Below are positions 25,025 to 34,887 of a stretch of DNA of 64,000 nt, piece after piece. A model generated the notes under the pieces. It did not search any database, had not been told where the DNA came from, and was given only the letters and a program-made list of their open reading frames with translations. Within the stretch, counting starts at the first letter, position 1. Every line of letters begins with the position of its first letter. A program made the position numbers and the translations under genes. Source of the stretch: Maricaulis sp034670125 (GTDB lineage Bacteria > Pseudomonadota > Alphaproteobacteria > Caulobacterales > Maricaulaceae); contig NZ_JAXMOC010000011.1 in the NCBI RefSeq assembly GCF_034670125.1, positions 7,959-71,958 on the forward strand. Direction: 5' to 3'.

Positions 25025-25762
25025 TTAAATCATCGCCATGCCGCCATTGACGTGCAGCGTCTGCCCGGTGACGTACCCGGCTTCTGCACTGGCGAGATAG
25101 ACAACAGCATTGGCGATATCGTCGCCACTACCCAGGTCTCCGGCCGGTATTTTGGCCAGAATCGTGGAGCGTTGATCCTCATTGAGGACATCGGTCATCG
25201 GCGAGGCGATAAAGCCCGGCGCGACACAGTTGACGGTGACGCCGCGCGCCGCGACTTCCTGCGCCAGCGACTTGGAAAAACCGATCATCCCGGCCTTGGA
25301 GGCGCAGTAATTGGTCTGGCCCGGATTGCCGGTCACGCCGACCACCGAGGTGATGCCGACAATGCGGCCCCACCGCGCCTTCATCATGCCGCGAAGCGCC
25401 GCACGGGTGAGGCGGAAATAGCTTTCCAGATTGACCTTGATGACCGTATCCCAGTCCTCATCCTTCATCCGCATGAGGAGCTGGTCCTTGGTGATGCCGG
25501 CATTGGCGACAAGGATGTCCAAAGACCCCATCGCCTCGGCAGCCTGCTTGGGCAAGGCGTCGACTGCGGCCGCATCAGACAGGTTGCAGGGCAGGACATG
25601 GGCGCGCTCACCCAGGTCATCGGCCAGCTCCTGCAGCACGTGTTCGCGCGTGCCTGACAGGGCGACCGTGGCACCCTGTGCATGCAGCTTGCGCGCAATC
25701 GCATTGCCCAGCCCACCGGTCGCGCCGGTCACGAGAGCACTCTTGCCAGTCAGATCGAACAT
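25025..25762 (-). CDS. fabG: 3-oxoacyl-ACP reductase
   Basis: FabG is the NADPH-dependent reductase of fatty acid elongation. The 245-residue SDR has the cofactor motif VTGATGGLG, NAG (ILVANAGITKD), the catalytic serine in GITSVVGVTG and YCASKAG. The C-terminal GGMAMI is the usual family end. The ATG at 25762 has GGAGGGAAATCGA upstream; a GTG at 25777 is in frame but would place the ribosome site inside the gene. It is in line with fabD upstream and acpP downstream. Confidence 0.95.
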   Translation of the reverse strand: MFDLTGKSALVTGATGGLGNAIARKLHAQGATVALSGTREHVLQELADDLGERAHVLPCNLSDAAAVDALPKQAAEAMGSLDILVANAGITKDQLLMRMKDEDWDTVIKVNLESYFRLTRAALRGMMKARWGRIVGITSVVGVTGNPGQTNYCASKAGMIGFSKSLAQEVAARGVTVNCVAPGFIASPMTDVLNEDQRSTILAKIPAGDLGSGDDIANAVVYLASAEAGYVTGQTLHVNGGMAMI

Positions 25763-25777
25763 TCGATTTCCCTCCAC

Positions 25778-26062
25778 TCAGGGCGTATTAAAGAACAGAA
25801 ACAGCATCGGCACGACGATGAAACCCACAAGTGCCGCAAGGTAGCCCCAACCGACCAGCGTCGGCACCCGAGCGACGAAGCGTGCGCCCACAAAAACAAG
25901 CATTGACCCCAGGGTCCAGCCAAAGGCGATGAGGACGAAAATCGCGGCCGTATCGAGCACCCAACCCAACCAGATAATCTCGCCGTCCCGCCCCTGGCGC
26001 GCCTGACGCAAACGTTCAAGGATCGCGCCCTTGGAATAGTCCTTGGGCGCGCCCTCGCCCAA
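25778..26062 (-). CDS. Small membrane protein between fabD and fabG, unknown function
   Basis: A 94-residue protein with a charged N-terminus (KGAILERLRQARQGRDGE) and two to three hydrophobic helices (~30-45, 48-60, 70-92). The only start in reach is a TTG at 26062, preceded by CTGAGGC from the end of fabD; no internal ATG exists before residue ~50. It fits tightly between the fabD stop (26066) and fabG. I recognise no family. The position suggests co-transcription with fatty-acid synthesis genes, not necessarily a role in them. Confidence 0.5.
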   Translation of the reverse strand: MGEGAPKDYSKGAILERLRQARQGRDGEIIWLGWVLDTAAIFVLIAFGWTLGSMLVFVGARFVARVPTLVGWGYLAALVGFIVVPMLFLFFNTP

Positions 26063-26065
26063 GCC

Positions 26066-27019
26066 TCAGGCCTCCGCCTTGAGGCTGGCCGCAAAGGCTT
26101 CCAGCCCCGCCGCCGCATTCAGCGGGACGCCGGTGGCATCCTTGGTCGTCCGCTTGAGCATGGTCGAGAGCACCTTGCCGGAACCGGCTTCAGCCAGCGT
26201 GGTGATGCCGGCCTCCTCGACCATCCACAACACGCTTTCGCGCCAGCGGACACGGCCGGTGACCTGTTCGACCAGCTGCTTGCGGATCGTTTCGACGTCC
26301 GAGGTCGGGCGTGCAGTGACATTGGCGACGACGGGCACGGACGGGGCGTTGATGGTCGCGGCAGCGAGCGCCTCGGCCATGGCGTCGGCGGCGGCCTGCA
26401 TCATCGGGCAATGAAAAGGTGCCGAGACCGGCAGCTTCATCGCCTTCTTCAGGCCCAGCTCGCCGGCCTTGGCGATGGCGGCGTCGATGGCGGCGGTGGA
26501 ACCGGAAATCACGATCTGGCCAGGCGCATTGTCATTGGCAATCGCGCACACGCCCGCGGTGGCACCGGCGGCAACGGCTGCGGCGGCCAGGTCTTCATCA
26601 GCGCCCAGAAGCGCCGCCATGGTACCCTCACCGACCGGCACGGCCTTTTGCATCGCCAGGCCGCGCAGCTTGAGCAGCTTGGCGGCGTCGGTGATCGACA
26701 GGGCACCCGCGGCGGCCAGGGCCGAATACTCACCAAGACTGTGACCGGCCACGAACTCCGCCGCGTTGACGTCTACGTCAAATTCGGCCCTGAGGACCGC
26801 CATCACGGCCAGGCTGGACGCCATCAGGGCCGGCTGCGCATTCTCTGTCAGGGTTAGCGTTTCGATGGGGCCGTCGGCCATCAGGCCGCTGAGATTCTGG
26901 TCCAGCGCCGCGTCGACCTCGTCAAGCACAGCCCGCGCACTGGCGAACTCGCCGGCCAGTTCCTGCGCCATGCCGACCGACTGGCTACCCTGTCCCGGAA
27001 AGACAAAAGCGAATTTCAT
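26066..27019 (-). CDS. fabD: Malonyl-CoA:ACP transacylase
   Basis: FabD loads malonate onto ACP. The 317-residue product begins FAFVFPGQGSQSVGM, with the active serine S94 in AGHSLGEYSA and the partner histidine H201 in SAPFHCPMM. It heads the minus-strand fabD-fabG-acpP-fabF cluster and is divergent from rpsF. The promoters for both directions must lie in the 241-base gap 27020-27260. GGGAGGGATCGCC precedes the ATG. Confidence 0.97.
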   Translation of the reverse strand: MKFAFVFPGQGSQSVGMAQELAGEFASARAVLDEVDAALDQNLSGLMADGPIETLTLTENAQPALMASSLAVMAVLRAEFDVDVNAAEFVAGHSLGEYSALAAAGALSITDAAKLLKLRGLAMQKAVPVGEGTMAALLGADEDLAAAAVAAGATAGVCAIANDNAPGQIVISGSTAAIDAAIAKAGELGLKKAMKLPVSAPFHCPMMQAAADAMAEALAAATINAPSVPVVANVTARPTSDVETIRKQLVEQVTGRVRWRESVLWMVEEAGITTLAEAGSGKVLSTMLKRTTKDATGVPLNAAAGLEAFAASLKAEA

Positions 27020-27165
27020 GGCGATCCCTCCCCCATGAAGATTTTAGTTGAGGGCTGACTAGCCCCTGTCATGGTCCGCGCGCAAGAGGGGATGCGGCTT
27101 GCACATGCAGGCGGTTTCCGGTAATGCCCGCGCTTCGCTTGGTTGCGGTCCTTGTTTCAGACCGT

Positions 27166-27232
27166 CGGAACGTGGTGTTCCGGCAGGAGCAAGGAGCCGC
27201 CGCAGACCTGCCCGACCCTTCGGCAGGCATGC
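27166..27232 (+). promoter_or_regulatory. Two hairpins in the rpsF leader, possible S6:S18 autoregulatory element
   Basis: Hairpin 1 is CGGAAC (27166-27171) with GTTCCG (27177-27182). Hairpin 2 pairs GCA and CCTGCC (27202-27212) with GGCAGG and TGC (27222-27232), with a GA/CA internal loop. They sit 30-95 bases upstream of rpsF. Many bacteria control this operon by an S6:S18-binding leader RNA. The match to that motif was not tested, so this is a positional guess. Confidence 0.3.
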
Positions 27233-27260
27233 GCCGCAACCGTTATCGAAGGGAGCCTTC

Positions 27261-27614
27261 ATGGCACTTTACGAGCACATCTTCATCGTGCGCCCGGACG
27301 TTTCTCCGGCGCAGATGGAATCTCTTCTCGAAGAGACCAAAGCCCTGATCGAAGAAAAGGGCGGCAAGACCGGCAAGATCGAATACTGGGGTCTTCGCAA
27401 CCTGTCCTACCGCATCAACAAGTCGCGCAAGGGTCATTACGGCCTGATCGACATTGACGCGGAAGCTGACGTCATCAACGAACTCGAGCGCCTGCAGCGC
27501 CTGTCCGAAGATGTCATCCGTCACATGACGCTGCGCGTTGAAGCCCACACCGAAGAGCCGTCGGCCATCCTCACCAAAAAGGATGATCGCCGCGGTCGTC
27601 GCGAGCGGAACTAG
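27261..27614 (+). CDS. rpsF: Ribosomal protein bS6
   Basis: A 117-residue protein of the 30S platform, paired with S18. It has the family start YEHIFIVRPDVSPAQ, the central GGKTGKIEYWGLRNLSYRINK and IRHMTLRVE. The frame is open back to 27099, but the ATG at 27261 has GGGAG 6 bases upstream and begins the family. It leads the rpsF-rpsR-rplI operon. Confidence 0.97.
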   Translation: MALYEHIFIVRPDVSPAQMESLLEETKALIEEKGGKTGKIEYWGLRNLSYRINKSRKGHYGLIDIDAEADVINELERLQRLSEDVIRHMTLRVEAHTEEPSAILTKKDDRRGRRERN

Positions 27615-27625
27615 GAGAACGAACG

Positions 27626-27880
27626 ATGTCATCAGGCAATATTTCAAACCTGCCCGCGCGCCGTCCGTTCATGCGTCGCCGCAAGGTCTGCCCGTTCTCC
27701 GGTGAAAATGCACCGGCGATCGATTTCAAGGACCCCAAGCTCCTGCTTCGCTACATGTCCGAGCGTGGCAAGATCGTCCCGTCCCGCATCACCGCGGTCT
27801 CGGCCAAGAAGCAGCGTGAACTGGCCCGTGCCATCAAGCGTGCGCGTCAGCTGGCCCTGCTCCCCTATGTGGTCGATTAA
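27626..27880 (+). CDS. rpsR: Ribosomal protein bS18
   Basis: An 84-residue basic protein that binds S6 and 16S rRNA on the 30S platform. It carries the family core FMRRRKVCPFS, the LLLRYMSERGKIVPSRITAVS segment in its usual place, and the C-terminal RAIKRARQLALLPY. It lies 11 bases after rpsF with an AGGAGAA ribosome site, and 12 bases before rplI. Confidence 0.97.
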   Translation: MSSGNISNLPARRPFMRRRKVCPFSGENAPAIDFKDPKLLLRYMSERGKIVPSRITAVSAKKQRELARAIKRARQLALLPYVVD

Positions 27881-27892
27881 GGAGAACTGACG

Positions 27893-28522
27893 ATGAAACT
27901 GGTTCTCTTGGAACGTGTTGAAAACCTCGGCGTCATCGGTGACGTCGTGTCCGTGCGCCCCGGCTTCGCCCGCAACTTCCTGCTGCCGCAAGGCAAGGCA
28001 CTGCGCGCAACCGAAGCCAACATGGCGCGCTTTGAAGTGGAGCGTGAGCTCCTCGAAAAGCGCAATGCCGAACGGGCTGCGGAAGCGGCTGAATCCGGCA
28101 AGACGATCGATGGCGAAAGCTTCGTCATGATCCGTCAGGCCGGTGAAAGCGGTCAGCTCTACGGTTCTGTCACCTCGCGTGACATCGCCGAGATCGTGTC
28201 GGAAAGCGGCACCAAGGTCGTCCGCTCGCAGATCGCGCTCAACGCGCCGATCAAGACGCTCGGCCTGCATGAGCTGAAGATCAAGCTGCACGCCGACGTG
28301 TCGGTGACCGTGACGATCAACATCGCCCGGTCGGAAGACGAAGCCGAACGCCAGGCCGCTGGTGAAGACGTGATCGCAGCCCAGGCTGACGAAGATCGCG
28401 CCATCGCCGACGCCCAGGCCGCCGAGCTCTTCGAAGCCAGCGAGGAAGGCCAGGAACTGGCTGCCCAGCGCGAAGCTGCCGAAGACGCCGGTGCAGACGA
28501 AAGCGAAGAGACCGAAGCGTAA
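27893..28522 (+). CDS. rplI: Ribosomal protein bL9 with long acidic C-terminal tail
   Basis: L9 binds 23S rRNA near the L1 stalk and affects frame maintenance. The first ~146 residues are a normal L9: signature GDVVSVRPGFARNFLLPQG, a long linker helix and a C-terminal domain (SGQLYGSVTSRDI to VTVTINIARS). Residues ~147-209 are an added tail very rich in Glu, Asp, Ala and Gln. Such tails occur in alphaproteobacterial L9, but their role is unknown. A strong terminator follows. Confidence 0.96.
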   Translation: MKLVLLERVENLGVIGDVVSVRPGFARNFLLPQGKALRATEANMARFEVERELLEKRNAERAAEAAESGKTIDGESFVMIRQAGESGQLYGSVTSRDIAEIVSESGTKVVRSQIALNAPIKTLGLHELKIKLHADVSVTVTINIARSEDEAERQAAGEDVIAAQADEDRAIADAQAAELFEASEEGQELAAQREAAEDAGADESEETEA

Positions 28523-28552
28523 GCGACTGTCACTTCAAACGTTTGAGGGAAG

Positions 28553-28585
28553 CGGGCCGGTCATCAGACCGGCCCGTTTTCTTTT
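28553..28585 (+). terminator. Rho-independent terminator after rplI
   Basis: CGGGCCGGTC (28553-28562) and GACCGGCCCG (28567-28576) form a perfect 10-bp stem with loop ATCA, followed by TTTTCTTTT. It ends the rpsF-rpsR-rplI operon 30 bases after the rplI stop and separates it from dnaB. Confidence 0.9.
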
Positions 28586-28601
28586 GCGCGGCCGCCGGTG
28601 G

Positions 28602-28644
28602 TTATCCACACTTGTCCACAGCCTGCCCACACAGTTGTGGGCAA
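28602..28644. promoter_or_regulatory. Cluster of DnaA boxes upstream of dnaB
   Basis: TTATCCACA (28602-28610) is a perfect DnaA box. TTGTCCACA (28612-28620) differs at one position, directly adjacent and in the same orientation. An inverted pair TGCCCACA (28624-28631) / TGTGGGCA (28636-28643), spaced by 4 bases, holds two weaker box-like sites facing each other. The group is 56-98 bases upstream of the dnaB start, a good position to regulate its promoter. Function as a DnaA binding site is inferred. Confidence 0.65.
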
Positions 28645-28699
28645 TCACAGCCCGGGCCGTATCAGGGGGGTGTATCGCCGCGCCGCCTTCTGTATCCCA

Positions 28700-30190
28700 A
28701 TGGGCATGACCACTGCACTCCTGCCCTACGAAGCCGAAACCGACGTCGCCGAGCTGGACTCGGCGCCGCACAATCTGGATGCCGAACAGGCCTTCCTGGG
28801 CGCCCTGCTCTACGACAACGAGATGTTCCACCGTGTCGCCGACTGGCTGAAGGCGGAGCATTTCTATGACCCGGTCCATGGGCGCATCTTCGAGACCGCG
28901 ACCGACCTGATCGGGCGAGGCTCGCTGGCCGATGCGGTCGTGCTGAAGACCCATTTCGACCGCGATGACGGCCTCAAGGACATTGGTGGCACGACCTATC
29001 TCGCTGTCCTGATGGAAGGCGCCGCAACCGGCAATGCCGCCGTCGAATATGCCCGCATCATCTATGAACTGGCCCTGCGCCGCGAGCTGATCCGCATCGG
29101 CCACGATCTCGCCAATGCGGCCAGCGCCGACGCCGAGGTCCATGCCCGCGACCTGATCCAGGGCATCGAGCAGAAACTGTTCAACCTCGCTGAGGCCGGC
29201 TCGACCTCGCGCGGCTTTGTGTCTTTCAAGCAAGCGCTTACCGAGTCGGTGGCCTCAGCCGCCGCCGCGTTTGAACGCGATGGTGGACTGGCCGGCATCT
29301 CGTCCGGCCTGATGGAGCTGGATCGCAAGCTGGGCGGCATGCACCCGTCCGACCTGATCATCCTGGCCGGACGTCCGTCGATGGGCAAAACCTCGCTGGC
29401 CACCAATATCGCCTTCAACGTGGCCAAGGCCTATGAGCACGAGTTGCAGCCGGACGGCACCAAGAAGACCACCAAGGGCGGCGTCGTCGGTTTCTTCTCG
29501 CTGGAAATGTCGGCCGAGCAGCTGGCGACCCGTCTGATCGCCGATCACACCAGCATTCCCGGCTACATGATCCGCCAAGGCATGATCGACGCAACACAGT
29601 ACGAGGAAATCCGCGACGGTGTTCTGGAGATCCAGAGCCTGCCGCTGTTCATCGACGATACCGGTGGCCTGCCGATCTCGGCGCTGGCCGCACGGGCGCG
29701 CCGCCTCAAGCGCACGCACGGCCTCGACCTGATCGTGGTCGACTACCTGCAGCTGATCACCTCGACCAAGGCCGGCTCGGGCAGTTCGCGGGTGGAGGAA
29801 GTCTCCGAGGTCACGCAGAACCTGAAGGCCCTGGCCAAGGAATTGGCGGTCCCGGTGATCGCCCTGTCCCAGCTGTCGCGTCAGGTTGAGAACCGCGAAG
29901 ACAAGAAGCCCCAGCTCTCGGATCTGCGCGAATCGGGCTCCATCGAGCAGGACGCCGACGTGGTTTTGTTCGTCTATCGCGAAGCCTACTACAAGGAACG
30001 CGAGAAGCCGCGCGAGGACACGCCGGAATACCTGGCCTGGGAAGAGGAATTCCGGCGCATCGAGCGGGTTGCTGAAGTGGTGATCGGCAAACAGCGTCAC
30101 GGTCCGATCGGCACCGCGAAACTGGCCTTTGACGGCATGCTGACCAAATTCACCGATCTGGAAACACGCTTTGACGAAGGCTATGACTGA
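28700..30190 (+). CDS. dnaB: Replicative DNA helicase DnaB
   Basis: DnaB is the hexameric fork helicase. The 496-residue product has an N-terminal DnaB domain (NLDAEQAFLGALLYDNEMFH onward) and a RecA-like C-terminal motor with Walker A AGRPSMGKTSLA (~222-233), IVVDYLQLI (Walker B) and the late motif LSQLSRQVENR. ATGs at 28700 and 28706 are both possible starts; no clear ribosome site chooses between them. The frame opens earlier at 28598, but that covers the DnaA boxes. Its last 8 bases overlap alr. Confidence 0.95.
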   Translation: MGMTTALLPYEAETDVAELDSAPHNLDAEQAFLGALLYDNEMFHRVADWLKAEHFYDPVHGRIFETATDLIGRGSLADAVVLKTHFDRDDGLKDIGGTTYLAVLMEGAATGNAAVEYARIIYELALRRELIRIGHDLANAASADAEVHARDLIQGIEQKLFNLAEAGSTSRGFVSFKQALTESVASAAAAFERDGGLAGISSGLMELDRKLGGMHPSDLIILAGRPSMGKTSLATNIAFNVAKAYEHELQPDGTKKTTKGGVVGFFSLEMSAEQLATRLIADHTSIPGYMIRQGMIDATQYEEIRDGVLEIQSLPLFIDDTGGLPISALAARARRLKRTHGLDLIVVDYLQLITSTKAGSGSSRVEEVSEVTQNLKALAKELAVPVIALSQLSRQVENREDKKPQLSDLRESGSIEQDADVVLFVYREAYYKEREKPREDTPEYLAWEEEFRRIERVAEVVIGKQRHGPIGTAKLAFDGMLTKFTDLETRFDEGYD

Positions 30191-31283
30191 TACTGCGGCG
30201 ACGCCCCGCCGGCCCCGTCCGGCTCCGCGACTGATCATCGATCTCGCCGCCATCCAGCGCAATTACGCCGCTCTGCAGACCCTCGCTCCGACGGCGACTG
30301 TCGGCGCGGTGGTGAAGGCCAATGGCTATGGCCTCGGTGCCGCTGAAGTGGTTCCGGCCCTCGCCGATGCAGGATGCCGATGTTTTTACGTTGCCCATAC
30401 ATCAGAAGCCCGCGAGGCGCGCGAGGCGCTCGCCGGGCGTCCGGCCGACATTTTTGTTTTCAACGGCTTCTGGCCGTCCGATCTGGAGGAATTGCGCCAA
30501 CTCTCGCTATTCCCCGTCATCAACGACCTGCACCAACTGGACGACCTCCGCATGCTGGCGCCGGACCTGCCCTGTGCGATCCATTTCGACACCGGCATGA
30601 GCCGGCTGGGCCTGGACGCGGCGGAGACAGAGACTTTGCTCGCCGACCCGGCCCGCATCGACGCCCTCGACGTGCGCCAGATCATGAGCCACCTCGCCTG
30701 CGCCGACGAGCCGGACCACCCGCTCAACGAGCAACAGCGGCAGCGCTTTGAGCGGATCCGTCACGCTTTTCCGGGCATACCCGCCAGCCTGTCCAACTCC
30801 GCCGGTGTCCTGCTGGGTCAAGGCTATCATTTCGACATGCTGCGCCCCGGCCTCGCCCTGTTCAGCCGCATGCCGGCGCCGGGGCGGACATCGCCGTTCG
30901 AACCGGTGGTGACGATCGACGCGCCCATACTCCAGATCCGCACATTGCAACCCGGTGACAACGTCGGATATGGCGCCAGCTGGACAGCCGACCGGCCACG
31001 CCGGGTCGCGACCGTCGCTGCCGGTTATGCGGACGGATTGTTGCGGGCCTTCGGCAATGGCGGATATGGCCGGATTGGCGATGCGAGAGTGCCGATCCTC
31101 GGGCGGGTTTCGATGGACCTGATCTGCGTCGATATCGATGCGGTGGACGAGCCGGTACGGCCCGGAGATCCCGTGCGATTCCTGGGCGCGGACATTGAAG
31201 ACATGGCCGGTAGCGCCGCGACGATCTCCTATGAATTCCTGGTGCGCCTCGGCATCCGGTTCGATCGCAGTTACCTGCGCTGA
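30183..31283 (+). CDS. alr: Alanine racemase
   Basis: Alr makes D-alanine for peptidoglycan using pyridoxal phosphate. The 366-residue product has the PLP lysine K45 in AVVKANGYGLG, the second-domain tyrosine in NVGYGASW and the arginine/substrate region RVATVAAGYADGLLR. The ATG at 30183 overlaps the dnaB stop by 8 bases; an ATG at 30171 is an alternative. The dnaB-alr-radA order is widespread in alphaproteobacteria. Confidence 0.95.
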   Translation: MTDTAATPRRPRPAPRLIIDLAAIQRNYAALQTLAPTATVGAVVKANGYGLGAAEVVPALADAGCRCFYVAHTSEAREAREALAGRPADIFVFNGFWPSDLEELRQLSLFPVINDLHQLDDLRMLAPDLPCAIHFDTGMSRLGLDAAETETLLADPARIDALDVRQIMSHLACADEPDHPLNEQQRQRFERIRHAFPGIPASLSNSAGVLLGQGYHFDMLRPGLALFSRMPAPGRTSPFEPVVTIDAPILQIRTLQPGDNVGYGASWTADRPRRVATVAAGYADGLLRAFGNGGYGRIGDARVPILGRVSMDLICVDIDAVDEPVRPGDPVRFLGADIEDMAGSAATISYEFLVRLGIRFDRSYLR

Positions 31284-31370
31284 TGAAAACCGGTCGGACA
31301 GGCGACACCCACATGACTTGTTCTGTCACCCCGGTCAGCTGGTATACCCCCAACAAGGGAGGCCCGATCG

Positions 31371-32747
<1,377 letters not shown>

Positions 32748-32764
32748 TTAGGAGTGTCGCGGCG

Positions 32765-33409
32765 ATGGATTCAACGCTTACTGCCTTTGACGGCATCGGT
32801 CTGACCATCCTTCTGGCCTCGGGCCTTCTGGCCCTGGTGCGCGGTTTCGTGCGCGAGGCCCTGTCTGTGACAGCCTTTGTCGCCGCTTCGCTGGCAACCT
32901 TGTGGGCACTGCCCGCCTTCATCGGCCCGGCGCGCGACATGATTGATCCGGACTGGCTGGCCCCGCTGGCGATCGGCGCCATCGTCTTCATCGTCATCTA
33001 TCTGGCCGTCACCTTCGTGACGAGTTCACTGTCCCGGGGCCTCGCCAAGGGCGAGGACGTCAATGTCGTCGACCGCACGCTGGGCTTTGCCTTTGGCCTG
33101 ATGCGCGGCCTCGTTCTGCTGGGCCTGGGCGTGATCTTCATGGCCGCCACTTTCGGCGAGAATGGCCGCCCGCCGGCCAGCATCACCCAGGCGCGCATCT
33201 ATCCGCTGGTCAATGCAACGGCGCGGGCCCTGCAGACCCTGGCGCCGGAAAGTTCGCGAATCGGCTCGACCGCGCCCCTGCCCGGTGGCCGCACCGACCC
33301 GATTGCAGAAACAATAAGAAATAATGACACCTCCTATGGCAGACGCGACCGAAACCGACTAGATGACCTCATCGGTTCGACCACGGATGACCAGGAAGAC
33401 GATGGATGA
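32765..33409 (+). CDS. CvpA family membrane protein
   Basis: A 214-residue protein with four hydrophobic helices (~8-28, 32-50, 62-85, 105-125) in the N-terminal two-thirds and a soluble polar tail. The family pattern FDGIGLTILLASGLLALVRG and the glycine-rich DRTLGFAFGLMRG segment match CvpA (colicin V production/purine-linked membrane protein). It overlaps purF by ATGA; cvpA-purF coupling is conserved in many bacteria. The role is linked to envelope homeostasis in other species, but it is not defined here. Confidence 0.88.
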   Translation: MDSTLTAFDGIGLTILLASGLLALVRGFVREALSVTAFVAASLATLWALPAFIGPARDMIDPDWLAPLAIGAIVFIVIYLAVTFVTSSLSRGLAKGEDVNVVDRTLGFAFGLMRGLVLLGLGVIFMAATFGENGRPPASITQARIYPLVNATARALQTLAPESSRIGSTAPLPGGRTDPIAETIRNNDTSYGRRDRNRLDDLIGSTTDDQEDDG

Positions 33410-34887
33410 GCGACCACAGCGCCATTCCCGCCACACTGACCTACGATCCGGAGAGTGATCGCCCACAGGAAGAATGCGGCGTGTTTGCCGTATATGGCGC
33501 CGATGACGCCTCTATCCTGACCGCGCTCGGCCTCCATGCGCTCCAGCATCGAGGCCAGGAAGCTTGCGGTATCGCGACCCATGACGGGTCGCGTTTTCAT
33601 ATTGAACGCTATCTCGGCCTGGTCGGTGAGAACTTCACCTCGCCCGACATGCCGCAACGCCTGCCCGGCCGCGTCGCCATCGGCCATGCCCGCTATTCCA
33701 CCCAGGGCGCCTCGGTGCTGCGCAATGTGCAGCCGCTGTTCGCCGACGTCCGCGGCGGCGGCATCGCCCTCGCCCACAACGGCAATCTGACCAATGCCCG
33801 CGTCCTGCGCGAGGAATTGGTCAATCATGGCCAGATCTTCCAGTCGACCTCGGACAGCGAGGTGGTGCTCCACCTGGCCGCCCTGTCGAAGAAGAGCAAG
33901 CTGACCAATCGGGTGCTGTCGGCGCTCAAGCAGGTCCAGGGGGCTTTCGCCTTCGTCGCCGTCGTCAATGACCGGCTGATCGTCGCCCGCGACCCGTTCG
34001 GCATCCGGCCGCTGGTCATGGGACGCTTGGGTGACGCCTATGTGTTCGCCTCGGAAACCTGCGCCCTCGACATGGTCGGTGCCAAGTTCGAACGTGAGAT
34101 CGAACCCGGTGAAGCCGTGGTGGTCAATGAGGACGGCTTGCGGTCGGAGCGTTTCGCCCCGGCTCACCCGGCCCAGATCTGCGCCTTCGAATACATCTAT
34201 TTCGCGCGTCCGGATTCGGTGATCGAGGGGCGCAGCGTCTACGAGGCCCGCAAGGAGATGGGACGCCAGCTGGCGCTGGAGACACCGGCCGATGTCGATG
34301 TCATCATTCCCGTACCCGACAGCGGCGTGCCCGCGGCGATCGGCTATTCCGAAGCGTCCGGCATTCCGTTCGAGCTGGGCATCATCCGCTCGCACTTCGT
34401 CGGCCGGACCTTCATCCAGCCGACCCAGGACCGGCGCGACCTGTCGGTTCGCCGCAAACATGCAGCCAACGCCGCCGTCGTCAAAGGCAAGCGCGTCCTC
34501 CTGATCGACGATTCGATCGTGCGCGGAACGACCTCCCTGAAGATTGTCCGGATGATGCGCGAAGCGGGAGCCCTGGAAGTTCACTTCCGCTCGGCCTGCC
34601 CGCCGATCAAGCATCCCGATTTCTACGGCATCGACATGGCCGGCCGCGACGAGCTGATTGCCGCCAACATGTCCGTCGAGGACATGGCGGCGAAACTTGA
34701 GGCCGACAGTCTCGGCTTCCTGACCGTGAACGGGCTTTACCAGGCCGTCATCGGCGCAGCCCGCAATGACAAGCTGCCCCAGCTGGCCGATCACTATTTC
34801 ACGGGTGAATACCCGACGCACCTGGCCGATCACGACCGTGATCTCTCGGCCAAGGAATTCCAGCTCTCCTTCCTGGTGGACGCATGA
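33406..34887 (+). CDS. purF: Amidophosphoribosyltransferase
   Basis: PurF makes 5-phosphoribosylamine from PRPP and glutamine, the first committed purine step. The 493-residue product has a short propeptide and the nucleophile C24 at the start of the mature chain (EECGVFAVYG), the glutaminase region IGHARYSTQG and the PRPP loop VLLIDDSIVRGTT. Late cysteines suggest a family-typical fold, but no iron-sulfur ligands were mapped. It is translationally coupled to both neighbours, CvpA-like upstream and SDR downstream. Confidence 0.96.
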   Translation: MSDHSAIPATLTYDPESDRPQEECGVFAVYGADDASILTALGLHALQHRGQEACGIATHDGSRFHIERYLGLVGENFTSPDMPQRLPGRVAIGHARYSTQGASVLRNVQPLFADVRGGGIALAHNGNLTNARVLREELVNHGQIFQSTSDSEVVLHLAALSKKSKLTNRVLSALKQVQGAFAFVAVVNDRLIVARDPFGIRPLVMGRLGDAYVFASETCALDMVGAKFEREIEPGEAVVVNEDGLRSERFAPAHPAQICAFEYIYFARPDSVIEGRSVYEARKEMGRQLALETPADVDVIIPVPDSGVPAAIGYSEASGIPFELGIIRSHFVGRTFIQPTQDRRDLSVRRKHAANAAVVKGKRVLLIDDSIVRGTTSLKIVRMMREAGALEVHFRSACPPIKHPDFYGIDMAGRDELIAANMSVEDMAAKLEADSLGFLTVNGLYQAVIGAARNDKLPQLADHYFTGEYPTHLADHDRDLSAKEFQLSFLVDA

